Of a stretch of 64,000 bases of DNA, positions 53,984 through 62,031 are shown piece by piece. Every line of letters begins with the position of its first letter. Positions within the stretch are counted from its first letter, which is position 1. A model generated the notes under the pieces. The model had not been told where the DNA came from. It made no database searches and was given only the letters and a program-made list of their open reading frames with translations. A program made the position numbers and the translations under genes. Source of the DNA: JAODBJ01 sp963782465 (GTDB lineage Bacteria; Actinomycetota; Acidimicrobiia; IMCC26256; PALSA-610); the NCBI GenBank assembly GCA_963782465.1, contig CAWAJR010000003.1, forward strand, positions 806,001 through 870,000, written 5' to 3'.

Positions 53984-54801
53984 GCGAGGCCGGCGAAGTC
54001 GACCTGGCCCGTCGTCATCGCTGCGTTGAAGCCGGCGTCGACGTTGAGGTTGACGCCGTTCACGTACGCGGCGGCGTCCGACCCGAGGAACGCGAGCACG
54101 GTTGCGACCTCATGCGCCGTCACGAGCCGTCCGTTGGTCTCGCTGACGTTCCAGTCGATGACCTTGTCGGACATCGTCGCACGGAAGTCGACGAGCAACG
54201 GCGTGTCGATCGGCGACGGGCAGACCGAGTTCGTGCGCACACCCTTGCGGATCGTCGGGCGCGACGAGCGCATCGTCCACACCTGTACGAGTTCCTTGGA
54301 GAAGAAGTACGGCGCTTGTTCCAACGACGCCAGGTGCTCGTCGACCCAAGCCAGCGGGGCGTCCCAGCCGTCGACGCCGAGGTCGAGCAGTTCGTTGATC
54401 TGCTGGACGCGTGCCGGCCATTGGCCACCCGCGGTCGAGGCCGTGTTGACGATGGCGCCGGCTTCGGGGATGCGGTCGAGCAGCGTCTCCGACAGCGTGC
54501 GAAGCGCGAGGTAGTTCACCGAGATGACAGTGTGCGGCGGTTGCGTGTCGGCCACGCCGGCGTTGTTGAACAGCGCGTGCACAGGCCCGTCGATGGCGCG
54601 GGCCGCGTCGCGCACTGCGCGCTCGTCCGACAGGTCGACCTCGACGAACGTTCCGTGCGGACCGCTCGGCGCTTTGACGTCGAGCACGGTCACGTCGGCG
54701 GCGTCGAGCTCGGCCAGCACGTCGAGCAGTGCGGCACCGACGCCGGTGGCCGCGCCGGTCACGACGACACGGCGGTCTGCATAGCTGTACGGGTGGGCCA
54801 T
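53980..54801 (-). CDS. SDR, hydroxysteroid-dehydrogenase-like
   Basis: A 273-aa SDR: cofactor loop VVVTGAATGVGAALLDVLAE, FNNAGVADTQ, Ser in IVNTASTAGGQ and YFFSKELVQVW as the YxxxK motif, with an insertion of about 30 residues between Ser and Tyr (INELLDLGVDGWDAPLAWVD). That insertion and the VCPSPIDTPLL segment resemble 3-alpha-hydroxysteroid dehydrogenase/carbonyl reductase types. Substrate not known. It lies 30 nt after the SnoaL-like gene and overlaps the next SDR. Confidence 0.88.
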   Translation of the reverse strand: MAHPYSYADRRVVVTGAATGVGAALLDVLAELDAADVTVLDVKAPSGPHGTFVEVDLSDERAVRDAARAIDGPVHALFNNAGVADTQPPHTVISVNYLALRTLSETLLDRIPEAGAIVNTASTAGGQWPARVQQINELLDLGVDGWDAPLAWVDEHLASLEQAPYFFSKELVQVWTMRSSRPTIRKGVRTNSVCPSPIDTPLLVDFRATMSDKVIDWNVSETNGRLVTAHEVATVLAFLGSDAAAYVNGVNLNVDAGFNAAMTTGQVDFAGLA

Positions 54802-54831
54802 CGGCTCGGTTTCCTCCGTTGGGGTCGGTCG

Positions 54832-55296
54832 TCAGTGTTGCAGCGTGCGGACGTCGCGGAACGCCTGCGAGGTCATCGTGTCGAGGACCACTTCGAGGTC
54901 ACAGATCCGCAGCTGGCCGTCGACGACGCGGACGGCGCCGTTGACGATGCCGCCCGGGATCGGCACGACCTGGAGGTCGACAACCTGAGTGACGTTGATG
55001 TACGACGAGAACGTCGCCTCGTCGCCGTGCTGCTCGGCGATGTGGACGTTCGTGCCGTGGTGGCGTAGCGGGTACGGGCTGTCGAGCCGGTGCGGCTCCT
55101 GCCACTTCAACACCGCGTCCCGACCGCTGACGTCGGCGCGCACGAACTCCTCGAAGTCGGTCGTGCCGGTGTCGGTGCGGCACGAGAAGTGCGCGTCGTC
55201 GGTGAGCAACTGGGCGAGCACGTCGAAGTTGCCCTCGTCGTAGTTCCACCACCAACGCGCGATGAGGTCCTGCAGTTCGGCCGGTGCGATGGCCAC
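54832..55296 (-). CDS. SnoaL/NTF2-like protein
   Basis: A 154-aa cone-shaped alpha+beta barrel protein: LQDLIARWWWNYDEGNFDVL, AQLLTDDAHFSCRTDTG and the C-terminal strands VNGAVRVVDGQLRICDLEVV. This is the SnoaL_4/NTF2-like group including scytalone dehydratase-like isomerases and small-subunit-like proteins of ring hydroxylation. Catalytic residues cannot be fixed by eye. It is the first gene of the leftward operon whose promoter faces the 2OG-oxygenase operon. Confidence 0.82.
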   Translation of the reverse strand: MAIAPAELQDLIARWWWNYDEGNFDVLAQLLTDDAHFSCRTDTGTTDFEEFVRADVSGRDAVLKWQEPHRLDSPYPLRHHGTNVHIAEQHGDEATFSSYINVTQVVDLQVVPIPGGIVNGAVRVVDGQLRICDLEVVLDTMTSQAFRDVRTLQH

Positions 55297-55332
55297 GGCG
55301 CTCCTTCCCCGAGCGGGCCTGTACCCGCATCC

Positions 55333-55345
55333 GTAACAACGTTAT
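55333..55345. promoter_or_regulatory. Operator-like site, copy 2 (GTAACAACGTTAT)
   Basis: Exact reverse complement of the site at 51628-51640, located between the divergent starts of the SnoaL-like gene (55296) and the 2OG-oxygenase-like gene (55381). With copy 1 it ties the regulator, the binding protein and both operons into one likely regulon. Confidence 0.65.
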
Positions 55346-55380
55346 CATCGTCGCTCGTCGGCCCGTCCAGGAGGACCTCG

Positions 55381-56430
55381 ATGAGCAACCCCCAGGAAGA
55401 CCTCGCGCGAGTGCTCACCCCCGTCGCGCCGCCGAAGGTGCTCGAGAACGTCTACACCGACGACGAGCACGACCGGCTGTTCTCGGTCGTCAAGCAGCAC
55501 GGGCCGTGGCCCAACATCGCGTCGCACCACTTCGAGACGGTCGACGAACTGATCGCGACCGTCACCGGCGTCGTGCCGAAGGACCACGGGCTCACGCTCG
55601 ACGACATCGCCGGTGCCCACTTCCGCGGCTTCTACGCCAAGAACTCGGTGTGCTTCTTCCCTGAAGTCGAAGACATCTTCTACAGCAGCAAGTTGCTCGA
55701 CCACGCCCGCTCGTATTGGGGTGCGCCGTACGCCAAGCCGACGCTGATGCTCTTCAACGTCTGCGGTCCGCACAACACAGGCCTCGACCCCCACCTCGAC
55801 GCCGTGACGTTCCGAGGTGTGCGTATCGAGAACACGCCGGTGTGGATGCAGAACATCATGGGCAAGTCGGGCCTCTTCACCGACTACCTCGTGAAGATGG
55901 TGCAGGTCATCACATGGTGGTACCGCGGCGCCGAAGGCACCTTCACCTATTGGCCCGACGGACCACTGGGCGCGCCGAAGAAGCTCGAACACCCACTGTG
56001 GAACAAGGGCGTCGTCGTACAGAACGAACTGATGTTCCACCGCGGCGACCCGGTCGGCCGGCCCGACGAGCGCGAGATCCCCGGGCTCAAGCACCGTTCG
56101 CTCTTCGGCTACGACGCCGGCGGCGACTCGTGGACGATCACGACCGACGGCGAAGTGAACCGGCGCTATCGACCCGACGACATCAGGTTGCTGGTGCACT
56201 GGAACGCCGAGGTCTACGCCGACATGGACGAATGCAAGAAGGTCATGGACCACACCGACGACCTCACCCACGAACAGGTCGTCGACACGCTCCTCGCCGA
56301 CATGCGCGCCAGGGGCAAGAAGGTCGACGCGCCGACGGACCCGTTCCACGACGTCGACTTCATCCACGCATTGATGGAGACCTACACCATTGCGCCGACG
56401 ACCGACTGGATCGAACGAGCCGCGTCGTGA
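55381..56430 (+). CDS. Probable 2-oxoglutarate/Fe(II) oxygenase-like protein
   Basis: A 349-aa protein I do not recognise as a named family. HxD at H138-L-D140 (NTGLDPHLDAVTFRG) and a distal His220 followed by an Arg-rich stretch (LMFHRGDPVGRPDEREIPG) would form the two-His-one-carboxylate iron site and co-substrate Arg of phytanoyl-CoA-like 2OG oxygenases. AGGAGG six bases before the ATG gives a strong start. It leads the rightward operon and overlaps the enoyl-CoA hydratase gene by 4 nt. Function inferred from motifs only. Confidence 0.7.
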   Translation: MSNPQEDLARVLTPVAPPKVLENVYTDDEHDRLFSVVKQHGPWPNIASHHFETVDELIATVTGVVPKDHGLTLDDIAGAHFRGFYAKNSVCFFPEVEDIFYSSKLLDHARSYWGAPYAKPTLMLFNVCGPHNTGLDPHLDAVTFRGVRIENTPVWMQNIMGKSGLFTDYLVKMVQVITWWYRGAEGTFTYWPDGPLGAPKKLEHPLWNKGVVVQNELMFHRGDPVGRPDEREIPGLKHRSLFGYDAGGDSWTITTDGEVNRRYRPDDIRLLVHWNAEVYADMDECKKVMDHTDDLTHEQVVDTLLADMRARGKKVDAPTDPFHDVDFIHALMETYTIAPTTDWIERAAS

Positions 56431-57218
56431 GCGACCTCGTCAGGGTCGCGCACACCGCCACACACATCACGACGATCACGCTCGACCGGCCCGACCGCCT
56501 CAACGCGCTCAACTACCCACTGGTCGGTGAAATCCACGATGCCCTCGATGCAGTCGCCAGCGACGACGACTGCCGTGTTGTCATCCTTACCGGCGCGGGC
56601 CGCGGCTTCTGTGCCGGCCTCGACCTGCGCGACTACGGCATGCCTCCCGATGTCGGCGCGCATCCCCACCGCCACGCGGGCGTCAGCGGCCAGGGGTTCC
56701 TCGCGAACCTGACGCAGCACATCCACGACACACCGCAGGTCGTGGTCGCAGCAGTCAACGGCGCAGCGTTCGGCGGTGGGCTCGCGCTCGCGGCTGCGTG
56801 CGATCTGCGCATCGCGGCGACGTCGGCCACGTTCTGTTCGGCGTTCATCCGCACCGGACTCACCGGCACCGACGTCGGCATCACCTACTTCCTGCCCCGC
56901 CTCATTGGCGCGTCCCACGCATTCGACCTCATCCTCAGCGGCCGCACCGTCGATGCCGCCGAGGCCGAGCGCATGGGCCTCGTCTCACGCGTTGTCGACG
57001 ACGCCGCGCTCGGCGCGACGGTTCTCGACCTTGCGTCGCAGATCGCCAGCTACACCGCCTTCGGGCTGCGCCGCACGAAGGAAGTGCTGTGGCACAACCT
57101 CGAAGCTCCCAGCCTCGCGTCGGCGATCGCGATGGAGAACCGCAACCAGGAACTCGCCGTCCACGAACCGGAGGTCCTCGAGTACATGCAGTCCTACGCG
57201 CAGAGGCACCAACGGTGA
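56427..57218 (+). CDS. Enoyl-CoA hydratase/isomerase family protein
   Basis: Crotonase-fold protein of 263 aa: ITLDRPDRLNALNYPLVGEI, oxyanion loop GRGFCAGLDLRDYG and second loop NGAAFGGGLALAAACDLRIA, followed by AFIRTGLTGTDVGITYFLPR. The position of the first catalytic Glu of classical hydratases is Gly/Asp here (AFIRTGLTGTD), so isomerase, hydrolase or lyase chemistry on a CoA ester is as likely. GTG start overlaps the previous stop, and its stop overlaps the next start. Confidence 0.9.
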   Translation: MSDLVRVAHTATHITTITLDRPDRLNALNYPLVGEIHDALDAVASDDDCRVVILTGAGRGFCAGLDLRDYGMPPDVGAHPHRHAGVSGQGFLANLTQHIHDTPQVVVAAVNGAAFGGGLALAAACDLRIAATSATFCSAFIRTGLTGTDVGITYFLPRLIGASHAFDLILSGRTVDAAEAERMGLVSRVVDDAALGATVLDLASQIASYTAFGLRRTKEVLWHNLEAPSLASAIAMENRNQELAVHEPEVLEYMQSYAQRHQR

Positions 57219-58447
57219 CGGCGAACAGCGACCGCCGCATCGACTACGCCGGCTCCGTTCACGACGAGCGCGAGATCGAAGCCGTCGTCGCCGTACTACG
57301 AGGTGGCGCGACGGCACTGCGCATCGGGAAGAACGTCCGCGGCATGGAGAAGCGCGTCGCCGAGCTCTTCGGCAAGCGGCACGGCGTCATGTGCAACTCG
57401 GGCAGCTCGGCGCTCTACCTCGCAGTCGAGGTGCTCGACCTCGAGCCGGGCGACGAGATCATCACCTCCGCAGTGACGTTCTCGACCGACGTCGCGCCGA
57501 TGGTGCGCAATGGCATCGTCCCAGCCTTCGTCGACGTCACCCCCGACACGTTCCAGATCGACGTCGACGCGATCGAAGAGATGGTCGGCCCACGCACGAA
57601 GGCGATCCTCGCCCCGAACCTCATCGGCAACGCTCCCGACTGGGACCACATCCGCGCAATCGCCGACCGCCACGGGCTCAAGGTCGTGGAGGACTCGTGC
57701 GACGCGCTCGGCCTCACGCTGCGCGGCACGCCGACAGGGACGCGCGCCGACATCAGCCTCACGAGCTTTGCCCTGTCGCACATCATCACCGCCGCCGGCA
57801 CCGGCGGCATGGTGTGCTTCGACGACGACATCCTCGCCGACCGCGCGCTGCTGCTACGCCGCTGGGGGCGACGCAGTGAAGTGCAGCTGTTCGGGTCGAA
57901 GAAGGGCGTCGAGAAGCGGTTCTTCTCCACAATCGACGGCGACCTCGAGTACGACAACCTCTTCATCTTCGACGAGGTCGGCTGGAACTTCGAACCTTCC
58001 GAACTCTCGGCCGCGTTCGGGCTCGTGCAACTCGACAAGCTGCCCGACAACCTCGCACGCCGGCAGCGGAGCGTCGACCTGACCGCCTCTCACTTCGCCC
58101 GCTGGCCGCACCTGTTCACCCTGCCGCGCCTCACCGACGGCGTCGACACGGGCTGGCACATGTTCCCCGTGATCATCAACCCGGACTCCGGAATCCGCCG
58201 CAGCGAGTTGCAGCAGTGGATGGAGGCGCGTGGTATCGACACGCGCATGGTGTGGACCGGCAACGTCACTCGCCAGCCTGCGTTCGCCCACGTGCCACAC
58301 CGGGTGCCGGTCGCAGGCCTGCCCAATGCCGATCGCGTCATGGAGTGGGGCCTGATCCTCCCCAACAACCACTCCATGAACGACGGCGACTGCCACTACA
58401 TCGGCGAATCGCTCGACGCGTTCCTCACTGGTCGGGGCCTCGCGTGA
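57215..58447 (+). CDS. RfbH/E1-like PLP-dependent dehydratase of the DegT family
   Basis: A 410-aa DegT/DnrJ/EryC1/StrS-fold enzyme. CNSGSSALYLAVEVLDLEPG, EIITSAVTFSTDVAPMVRNG and VVEDSCDALGLTLRGTPTGT match the group; Asp160 should contact the PLP ring nitrogen. Where aminotransferases have the PLP lysine (SFYxTKxxTTGEGG) this reads TSFALSHIITAAGTGGMV, giving His189 in that place. His at this site marks 3-dehydratases such as RfbH (CDP-ascarylose E1) and ColD, which remove a hydroxyl from a ketosugar. E1 also needs an iron-sulfur centre; no Cys cluster is evident. No sugar-nucleotide genes adjoin. Confidence 0.82.
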   Translation: MTANSDRRIDYAGSVHDEREIEAVVAVLRGGATALRIGKNVRGMEKRVAELFGKRHGVMCNSGSSALYLAVEVLDLEPGDEIITSAVTFSTDVAPMVRNGIVPAFVDVTPDTFQIDVDAIEEMVGPRTKAILAPNLIGNAPDWDHIRAIADRHGLKVVEDSCDALGLTLRGTPTGTRADISLTSFALSHIITAAGTGGMVCFDDDILADRALLLRRWGRRSEVQLFGSKKGVEKRFFSTIDGDLEYDNLFIFDEVGWNFEPSELSAAFGLVQLDKLPDNLARRQRSVDLTASHFARWPHLFTLPRLTDGVDTGWHMFPVIINPDSGIRRSELQQWMEARGIDTRMVWTGNVTRQPAFAHVPHRVPVAGLPNADRVMEWGLILPNNHSMNDGDCHYIGESLDAFLTGRGLA

Positions 58448-59271
58448 CACGGCGACGGTTCGATGGCCGCCGCGCACTCGTGACAGGTGCCAGTCGTGGC
58501 ATCGGTGCCGGCATCGCCGAGCGGCTCGCCGCCGAGGGCGCCGACCTCGTCATCACCGCCCGCACGCTCGAACAACACTCGCACCTTGCCGGATCGCTGC
58601 TGGAGACGCGCGACCGCCTCGCACGGTACGGCACGAACGTCGAGATCGTCGTCGCCGACCTCACCGACGACGTCGACCGGCAGCGCATCGTGCCCGAGGC
58701 GAATGAGGCGCTCGGTGGTCCGATCGAGATCCTCGTCAACAACGCCGCAGCCGCGATGTACCACACGCTCGTCGACTTCCCGCTGAAGCGGCGGCGGATC
58801 CTGTTCGAGGCGAACGTCCATGCACCGCTCGACCTCGCGCAGGCTGCAATCCCCGCGATGCGCGACGCCGGCGAGGGATGGATCGTCAACCTCTCGAGCG
58901 GCTCGGCACGCCACGCCGACGGGCCGCCCTTCGCGCTCGGCCCGCAAGGTTCGACGATCGCCGTCTACGGCGCATCGAAGGCCGCGCTCAACCGCATCAC
59001 CAACGGCCTCGCCGCGGAGCTCTACGGCACGAGCATCCGCGTCAACACCATCGAACCGCGCGCCGCGGTTCTCAGCGAAGGAGCCGCTGAACTCGTCGGC
59101 GGCACGCTGCGACCCGACCAGATCGAGAGCATGGAACAGATGGTCGAGGCCGTCGTCGCGTTGTGCGACTGCGGCTCGGACGTCACGGGCCAGAACCTCG
59201 TGAGCCTCGAACTTCTCGATGCGTGGAAGGTCGCCGTGCACGGACTCGACGGCGGCGCGGTCCCCGCATGA
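58444..59271 (+). CDS. Short-chain dehydrogenase/reductase
   Basis: A 275-aa classical SDR: ALVTGASRGIGAGIAERLAA, VNNAAAAMYHTLVDFP, catalytic Ser in NLSSGSARHADG and YGASKAALNRITNGLAAELY. NAD(P)-dependent oxidoreductase of unknown substrate; the long VVADLTDDVDRQR insertion after the first half is a little unusual. GTG start overlaps the PLP-enzyme stop by 4 nt; its stop overlaps the ATG of the rhamnosidase fragment. Third SDR of the cluster. Confidence 0.9.
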   Translation: MTRRRFDGRRALVTGASRGIGAGIAERLAAEGADLVITARTLEQHSHLAGSLLETRDRLARYGTNVEIVVADLTDDVDRQRIVPEANEALGGPIEILVNNAAAAMYHTLVDFPLKRRRILFEANVHAPLDLAQAAIPAMRDAGEGWIVNLSSGSARHADGPPFALGPQGSTIAVYGASKAALNRITNGLAAELYGTSIRVNTIEPRAAVLSEGAAELVGGTLRPDQIESMEQMVEAVVALCDCGSDVTGQNLVSLELLDAWKVAVHGLDGGAVPA

Positions 59272-59568
59272 GCCACGACGAGCCGTGGGATCTTCGCGTG
59301 GAGCACCTCGATGAGGCGTTCGGAATCGACGTACGCGTGCCACGTCTCTCATGGAAGTTGCCGCGCGGAACGACGAGTCAGCACGCGTACCGACTGCAGG
59401 CCGGGTCGTGGGACTCCGGCCGGGTCGACGCGGACGAATGTGCGCTCGTCGGATACGCAGGACCTCCGCTCAACAGCCGCGACCGCGTCGAGTGGCGGGT
59501 CAAGGTCTGGACCGACGCCGGCGCGTCCGCATGGTCGACCGTAGCCACGTTCGAGATGGGCCTCCTCG
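59268..59568 (+). pseudogene. N-terminal fragment of an alpha-L-rhamnosidase-like gene
   Basis: ATG overlaps the SDR stop (ATGA). The 100 residues WDLRVEHLDEAFGIDVRVPR, LSWKLPRGTTSQHAYRLQAG, SWDSGRVD and VEWRVKVWTDAGASAWSTVA match the N-terminal Ig-like domain of family 78 rhamnosidases. At about 59568 the similarity ends and unrelated remnants begin, so the catalytic domain is gone. The natural junction with the operon suggests that a full rhamnosidase was once the last gene. Confidence 0.65.
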
Positions 59569-59570
59569 GC

Positions 59571-59713
59571 CAAGTCCTGCGTGACCAACTCCCCGACGAG
59601 CGCGGTGGCGTGCTGCTGGGTGATGCAGAGATTGTTCGAATCGAGCAGGCCGTTGAGGACGACGAAGACCTTGTCGTCCTCGGTGAGTTTCGTGCAAGCA
59701 GCCCGGTCTTGGG
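59571..59713 (-). pseudogene. Internal fragment of an ABC substrate-binding protein
   Basis: Read leftward this gives ACTKLTEDDKVFVVLNGLLD and SNNLCITQQHATALVGELV, a stretch typical of branched-chain-type periplasmic binding proteins. It is about 48 codons long without start or stop, inverted between two other fragments. It does not match the intact binding protein at 51754 closely enough to be its copy by eye. Confidence 0.55.
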
Positions 59714-60504
59714 CCGGCCCGTTGCGTACCCGCTGGTGCTCGCGCCGACAGGTTTTACGCGCATCGCCGACCCACAGGGTGAGCTCGCCGTGGCGCGCGC
59801 AGCCGAGCGCGCCGGGCTGCCGTACACGCTGTCGACACTGCGGTGTTCGGCCGGCGCGAACGCGACGTGCGGCGCGGGTTCTCGCTGCCCCCGAAGATCG
59901 GCCCCGGCACGATCCTCGACGGCGCCCTCCACCCCACGTGGACGTGGGCGTTCGTACGCAGCGAGCCAATCCGCTTCGCCAACGTGGTCGGGCGTGACGT
60001 CGACGACGGCGCGTCGCCCGTCAACCTTCCGACTACATCAACACGCAGTTCGACCCGTCGCTCTCATGGGACGACGTCGACTGGCTGCGCTCAGTATGGG
60101 ACGGTCCCGTGATCGTGAAGGGCATCCAGCGCGTGGAGGACGCGGTGATCGCCGCCAACGCCGGCGTCACTGCGATCGCCCTGTCGAACCACGGCGGCCG
60201 CCAACTCGACGGGGCGCCTGCGACGTTCTCATTGGTTACGCCCGTCGCCGACGCAGTCGGCGGACGCACCGAGATCATCTGCGACGGCGGGGTTCGCCGT
60301 GGCAGCGACATCGTCAAGGCGGTGGCGGCCGGCGCGACGTGCTGCATGGCCGGGCGGGCCTACCTCTACGCGCTCGGCGCAGCCGGCGAGCGCGGCGTCG
60401 ACCGCCTGCTCCGTTGGTTCGGCGATGACGTGAGGCGCACCATGGCGCTCATCGGGGCTCAGTCGATCGACGCGCTCGATCGTTCGTTTCTCATGTCGTA
60501 CTAA
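59714..60504 (+). pseudogene. Degraded FMN-dependent alpha-hydroxy-acid oxidase gene
   Basis: Three pieces in different frames form parts of an L-lactate dehydrogenase/oxidase-like TIM barrel: RPVAYPLVLAPTGFTRIADP with ERAGLPYTLSTLRC (59715-59850), then ERDVRRGFSLPPKIGPGTIL and PTWTWAFVRSEPIRFANVVG (about 59850-60030), then VIVKGIQRVEDAVIAANAGV, ALSNHGGRQLDG and IICDGGVRRGSDIVKAVAAG (60109-60504). About 50 residues are deleted between the first two pieces and at least two frameshifts occur. No start is left. The C-terminal frame alone (131 codons) could be mistaken for a gene. Confidence 0.75.
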
Positions 60505-60639
60505 GGGTGTCGAACCCACGCGACACGAGTTTCGCAGATGACGCGCCGCGCCGATGTCGGAGGATGGCGGACAGGTCTATGTGGCGACGTCGCAGCGCCA
60601 CCGGTCATGCCGTACTCGCAGTCGCATACCTCGAGCCAT

Positions 60640-60945
60640 TCGTCTGCATGGGAAGACACGGGCTACGTCTTCACAAACGAGAACGGCACATCCGTGCGAC
60701 CCGACGCCGTGTCGCGTGAGTTCGATGCGCTGGTACGTGCTGCCGGCGTGCCACGAATCCGTCTGCACGACCTTCGCAACACGCACGCGACCCTCGGCCT
60801 CGCCTCCGGCATCCCCGGCCAAGGTGATGTCAGAACGGCTCGCTCACGCGAAGGTCGGGATCACGCTCGACCTCTACAGCCACGTCGTGCCCGGCATGCA
60901 AGAAGCAGCCGCCGAACAGATCGAGTCGATGCTGTTGGGATGGTT
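60640..60945 (+). pseudogene. C-terminal remnant of a tyrosine recombinase, frameshifted
   Basis: GYVFTNENGTSVRPDAVSRE and RIRLHDLRNTHATLGLASGI in one frame hold the Arg of the HxxR box; one base later in another frame KVMSERLAHAKVGITLDLYS continues with HVVPGMQEAAAEQIESMLLG, keeping the catalytic Tyr (LYSHV). The N-terminal core-binding domain is absent. Together with the copy at 50291 it brackets the island. Confidence 0.78.
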
Positions 60946-61025
60946 CTTGGCACCACGACGGCACCACGGCTGCGATCACGCCGCTACGCAACGCGTATGG
61001 CAACGCCCTGACCAGCACTTTCGCG

Positions 61026-61985
61026 TCAGCCGGCGGCGACCTCGTACGGCTCGGCGTAGAACTGGCTGTACCACTTGCGGAACTTGATGATCGGGCCGTC
61101 GGTGTCGGCGAGCGCGGGCACGGGCAGGAACGCCTTGTTCTCCCAGATCGGCGTGTCTTCCTGCACCTGCTTGTTGATCTCGTTCACGAACGCGCTGGCA
61201 ACGGTGCTCGTCATCTTCTCGTCGTCGAACTTGCGCACGGTGAAGTTGAAACGGATCTGGGTGTGCTCGTCGTCGATCGGGGTGGTGGTCGCGATGTTGA
61301 GCGCGTCGACGATGCCGGAGAACCAGATCCGCGAGAAGCCCGGCCCGTGGTTCCACACGTCGATACGACCCCACGTGACACCGCGCGGCGTGACGTAGGC
61401 CTGCTTCGACAGCATCTCCGAGCACGGCCCGTCGGTGTTGTACGACTCCATCTGCGCGACTTCGTCGGTGCCGTGCACGTACCGGAAGTGCGCGGGGTCG
61501 ACGCCGTTCTCCGACATCTCCTGCGGGATCGTGCGGATGATGTACGTCGAGCGGTAGTAGTCGCTCCATCCCGGGTCGCTCGTCTCGGGGATCTCGGGGA
61601 TCTCCCACTGCGGCGCCACCTCGTTCGGGTGGTACCACGCGAGCACGAAACCGTTGCGCACCGTCGTCGGGTACGTGCGCACGTGGGCGCGCTTGTTGGT
61701 GCGCTGGCTGTACGGGATGTTGGTGCACGCGCCTTCGCCGTCGAAGCGCCAGCCGTGGAACGGGCACTGCAACTCGGCACCGTCGACCGTGCCGCCCACG
61801 CCGAGGTGCGCGCCGAGGTGCGGGCAGAACGCGTCCTGCAGGTGGAAGGTGCCGTCGTGGTCGCGCCACAGCACGAGCTCGCGCGACCAGTACTTCAACG
61901 CGGTGACTTCGCCCGGCGCGAGGTCTTCGGGGTACGCGACCTGGAACCAGCCGAACGGGATGGGGAACGGGAATCGACGAGTCAC
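61026..61985 (-). CDS. KshA-like Rieske oxygenase alpha subunit
   Basis: A 319-aa Rieske non-haem iron oxygenase. It has the [2Fe-2S] ligands CPHLGAHLGVGGTVDG with CPFHGWRFDGEG, and the mononuclear iron region NGVDPAHFRYVHGTDEV, and ends KWYSQFYAEPYEVAAG, like the RRWYEQFY tail of 3-ketosteroid 9-alpha-hydroxylase oxygenase KshA. A reductase partner is not in the window. GTG start at 61985, with a KstR-like dyad 10 bp upstream. Steroid or similar ring hydroxylation is inferred. Confidence 0.87.
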   Translation of the reverse strand: MTRRFPFPIPFGWFQVAYPEDLAPGEVTALKYWSRELVLWRDHDGTFHLQDAFCPHLGAHLGVGGTVDGAELQCPFHGWRFDGEGACTNIPYSQRTNKRAHVRTYPTTVRNGFVLAWYHPNEVAPQWEIPEIPETSDPGWSDYYRSTYIIRTIPQEMSENGVDPAHFRYVHGTDEVAQMESYNTDGPCSEMLSKQAYVTPRGVTWGRIDVWNHGPGFSRIWFSGIVDALNIATTTPIDDEHTQIRFNFTVRKFDDEKMTSTVASAFVNEINKQVQEDTPIWENKAFLPVPALADTDGPIIKFRKWYSQFYAEPYEVAAG

Positions 61986-61995
61986 GCCACGATTT

Positions 61996-62009
61996 TAGAA
62001 CACGTTCTC
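61996..62009. promoter_or_regulatory. KstR-like operator TAGAACACGTTCTC
   Basis: TAGAACACGTTCTC is a near-perfect dyad matching the TnnAACnnGTTnnA pattern of KstR, the TetR repressor of steroid catabolism in actinobacteria, at all but the last base. It lies 10 bp before the Rieske GTG, where a bound repressor would block transcription. Confidence 0.6.
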
Positions 62010-62031
62010 ATTCTCCGGTAGCGGGGCGGGG

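Noticed and set aside
60109..60504. A 131-codon alpha-hydroxy-acid oxidase as an independent gene
   Set aside because: Only the C-terminal third of the barrel; the upstream parts lie in other frames, so it is part of a pseudogene.
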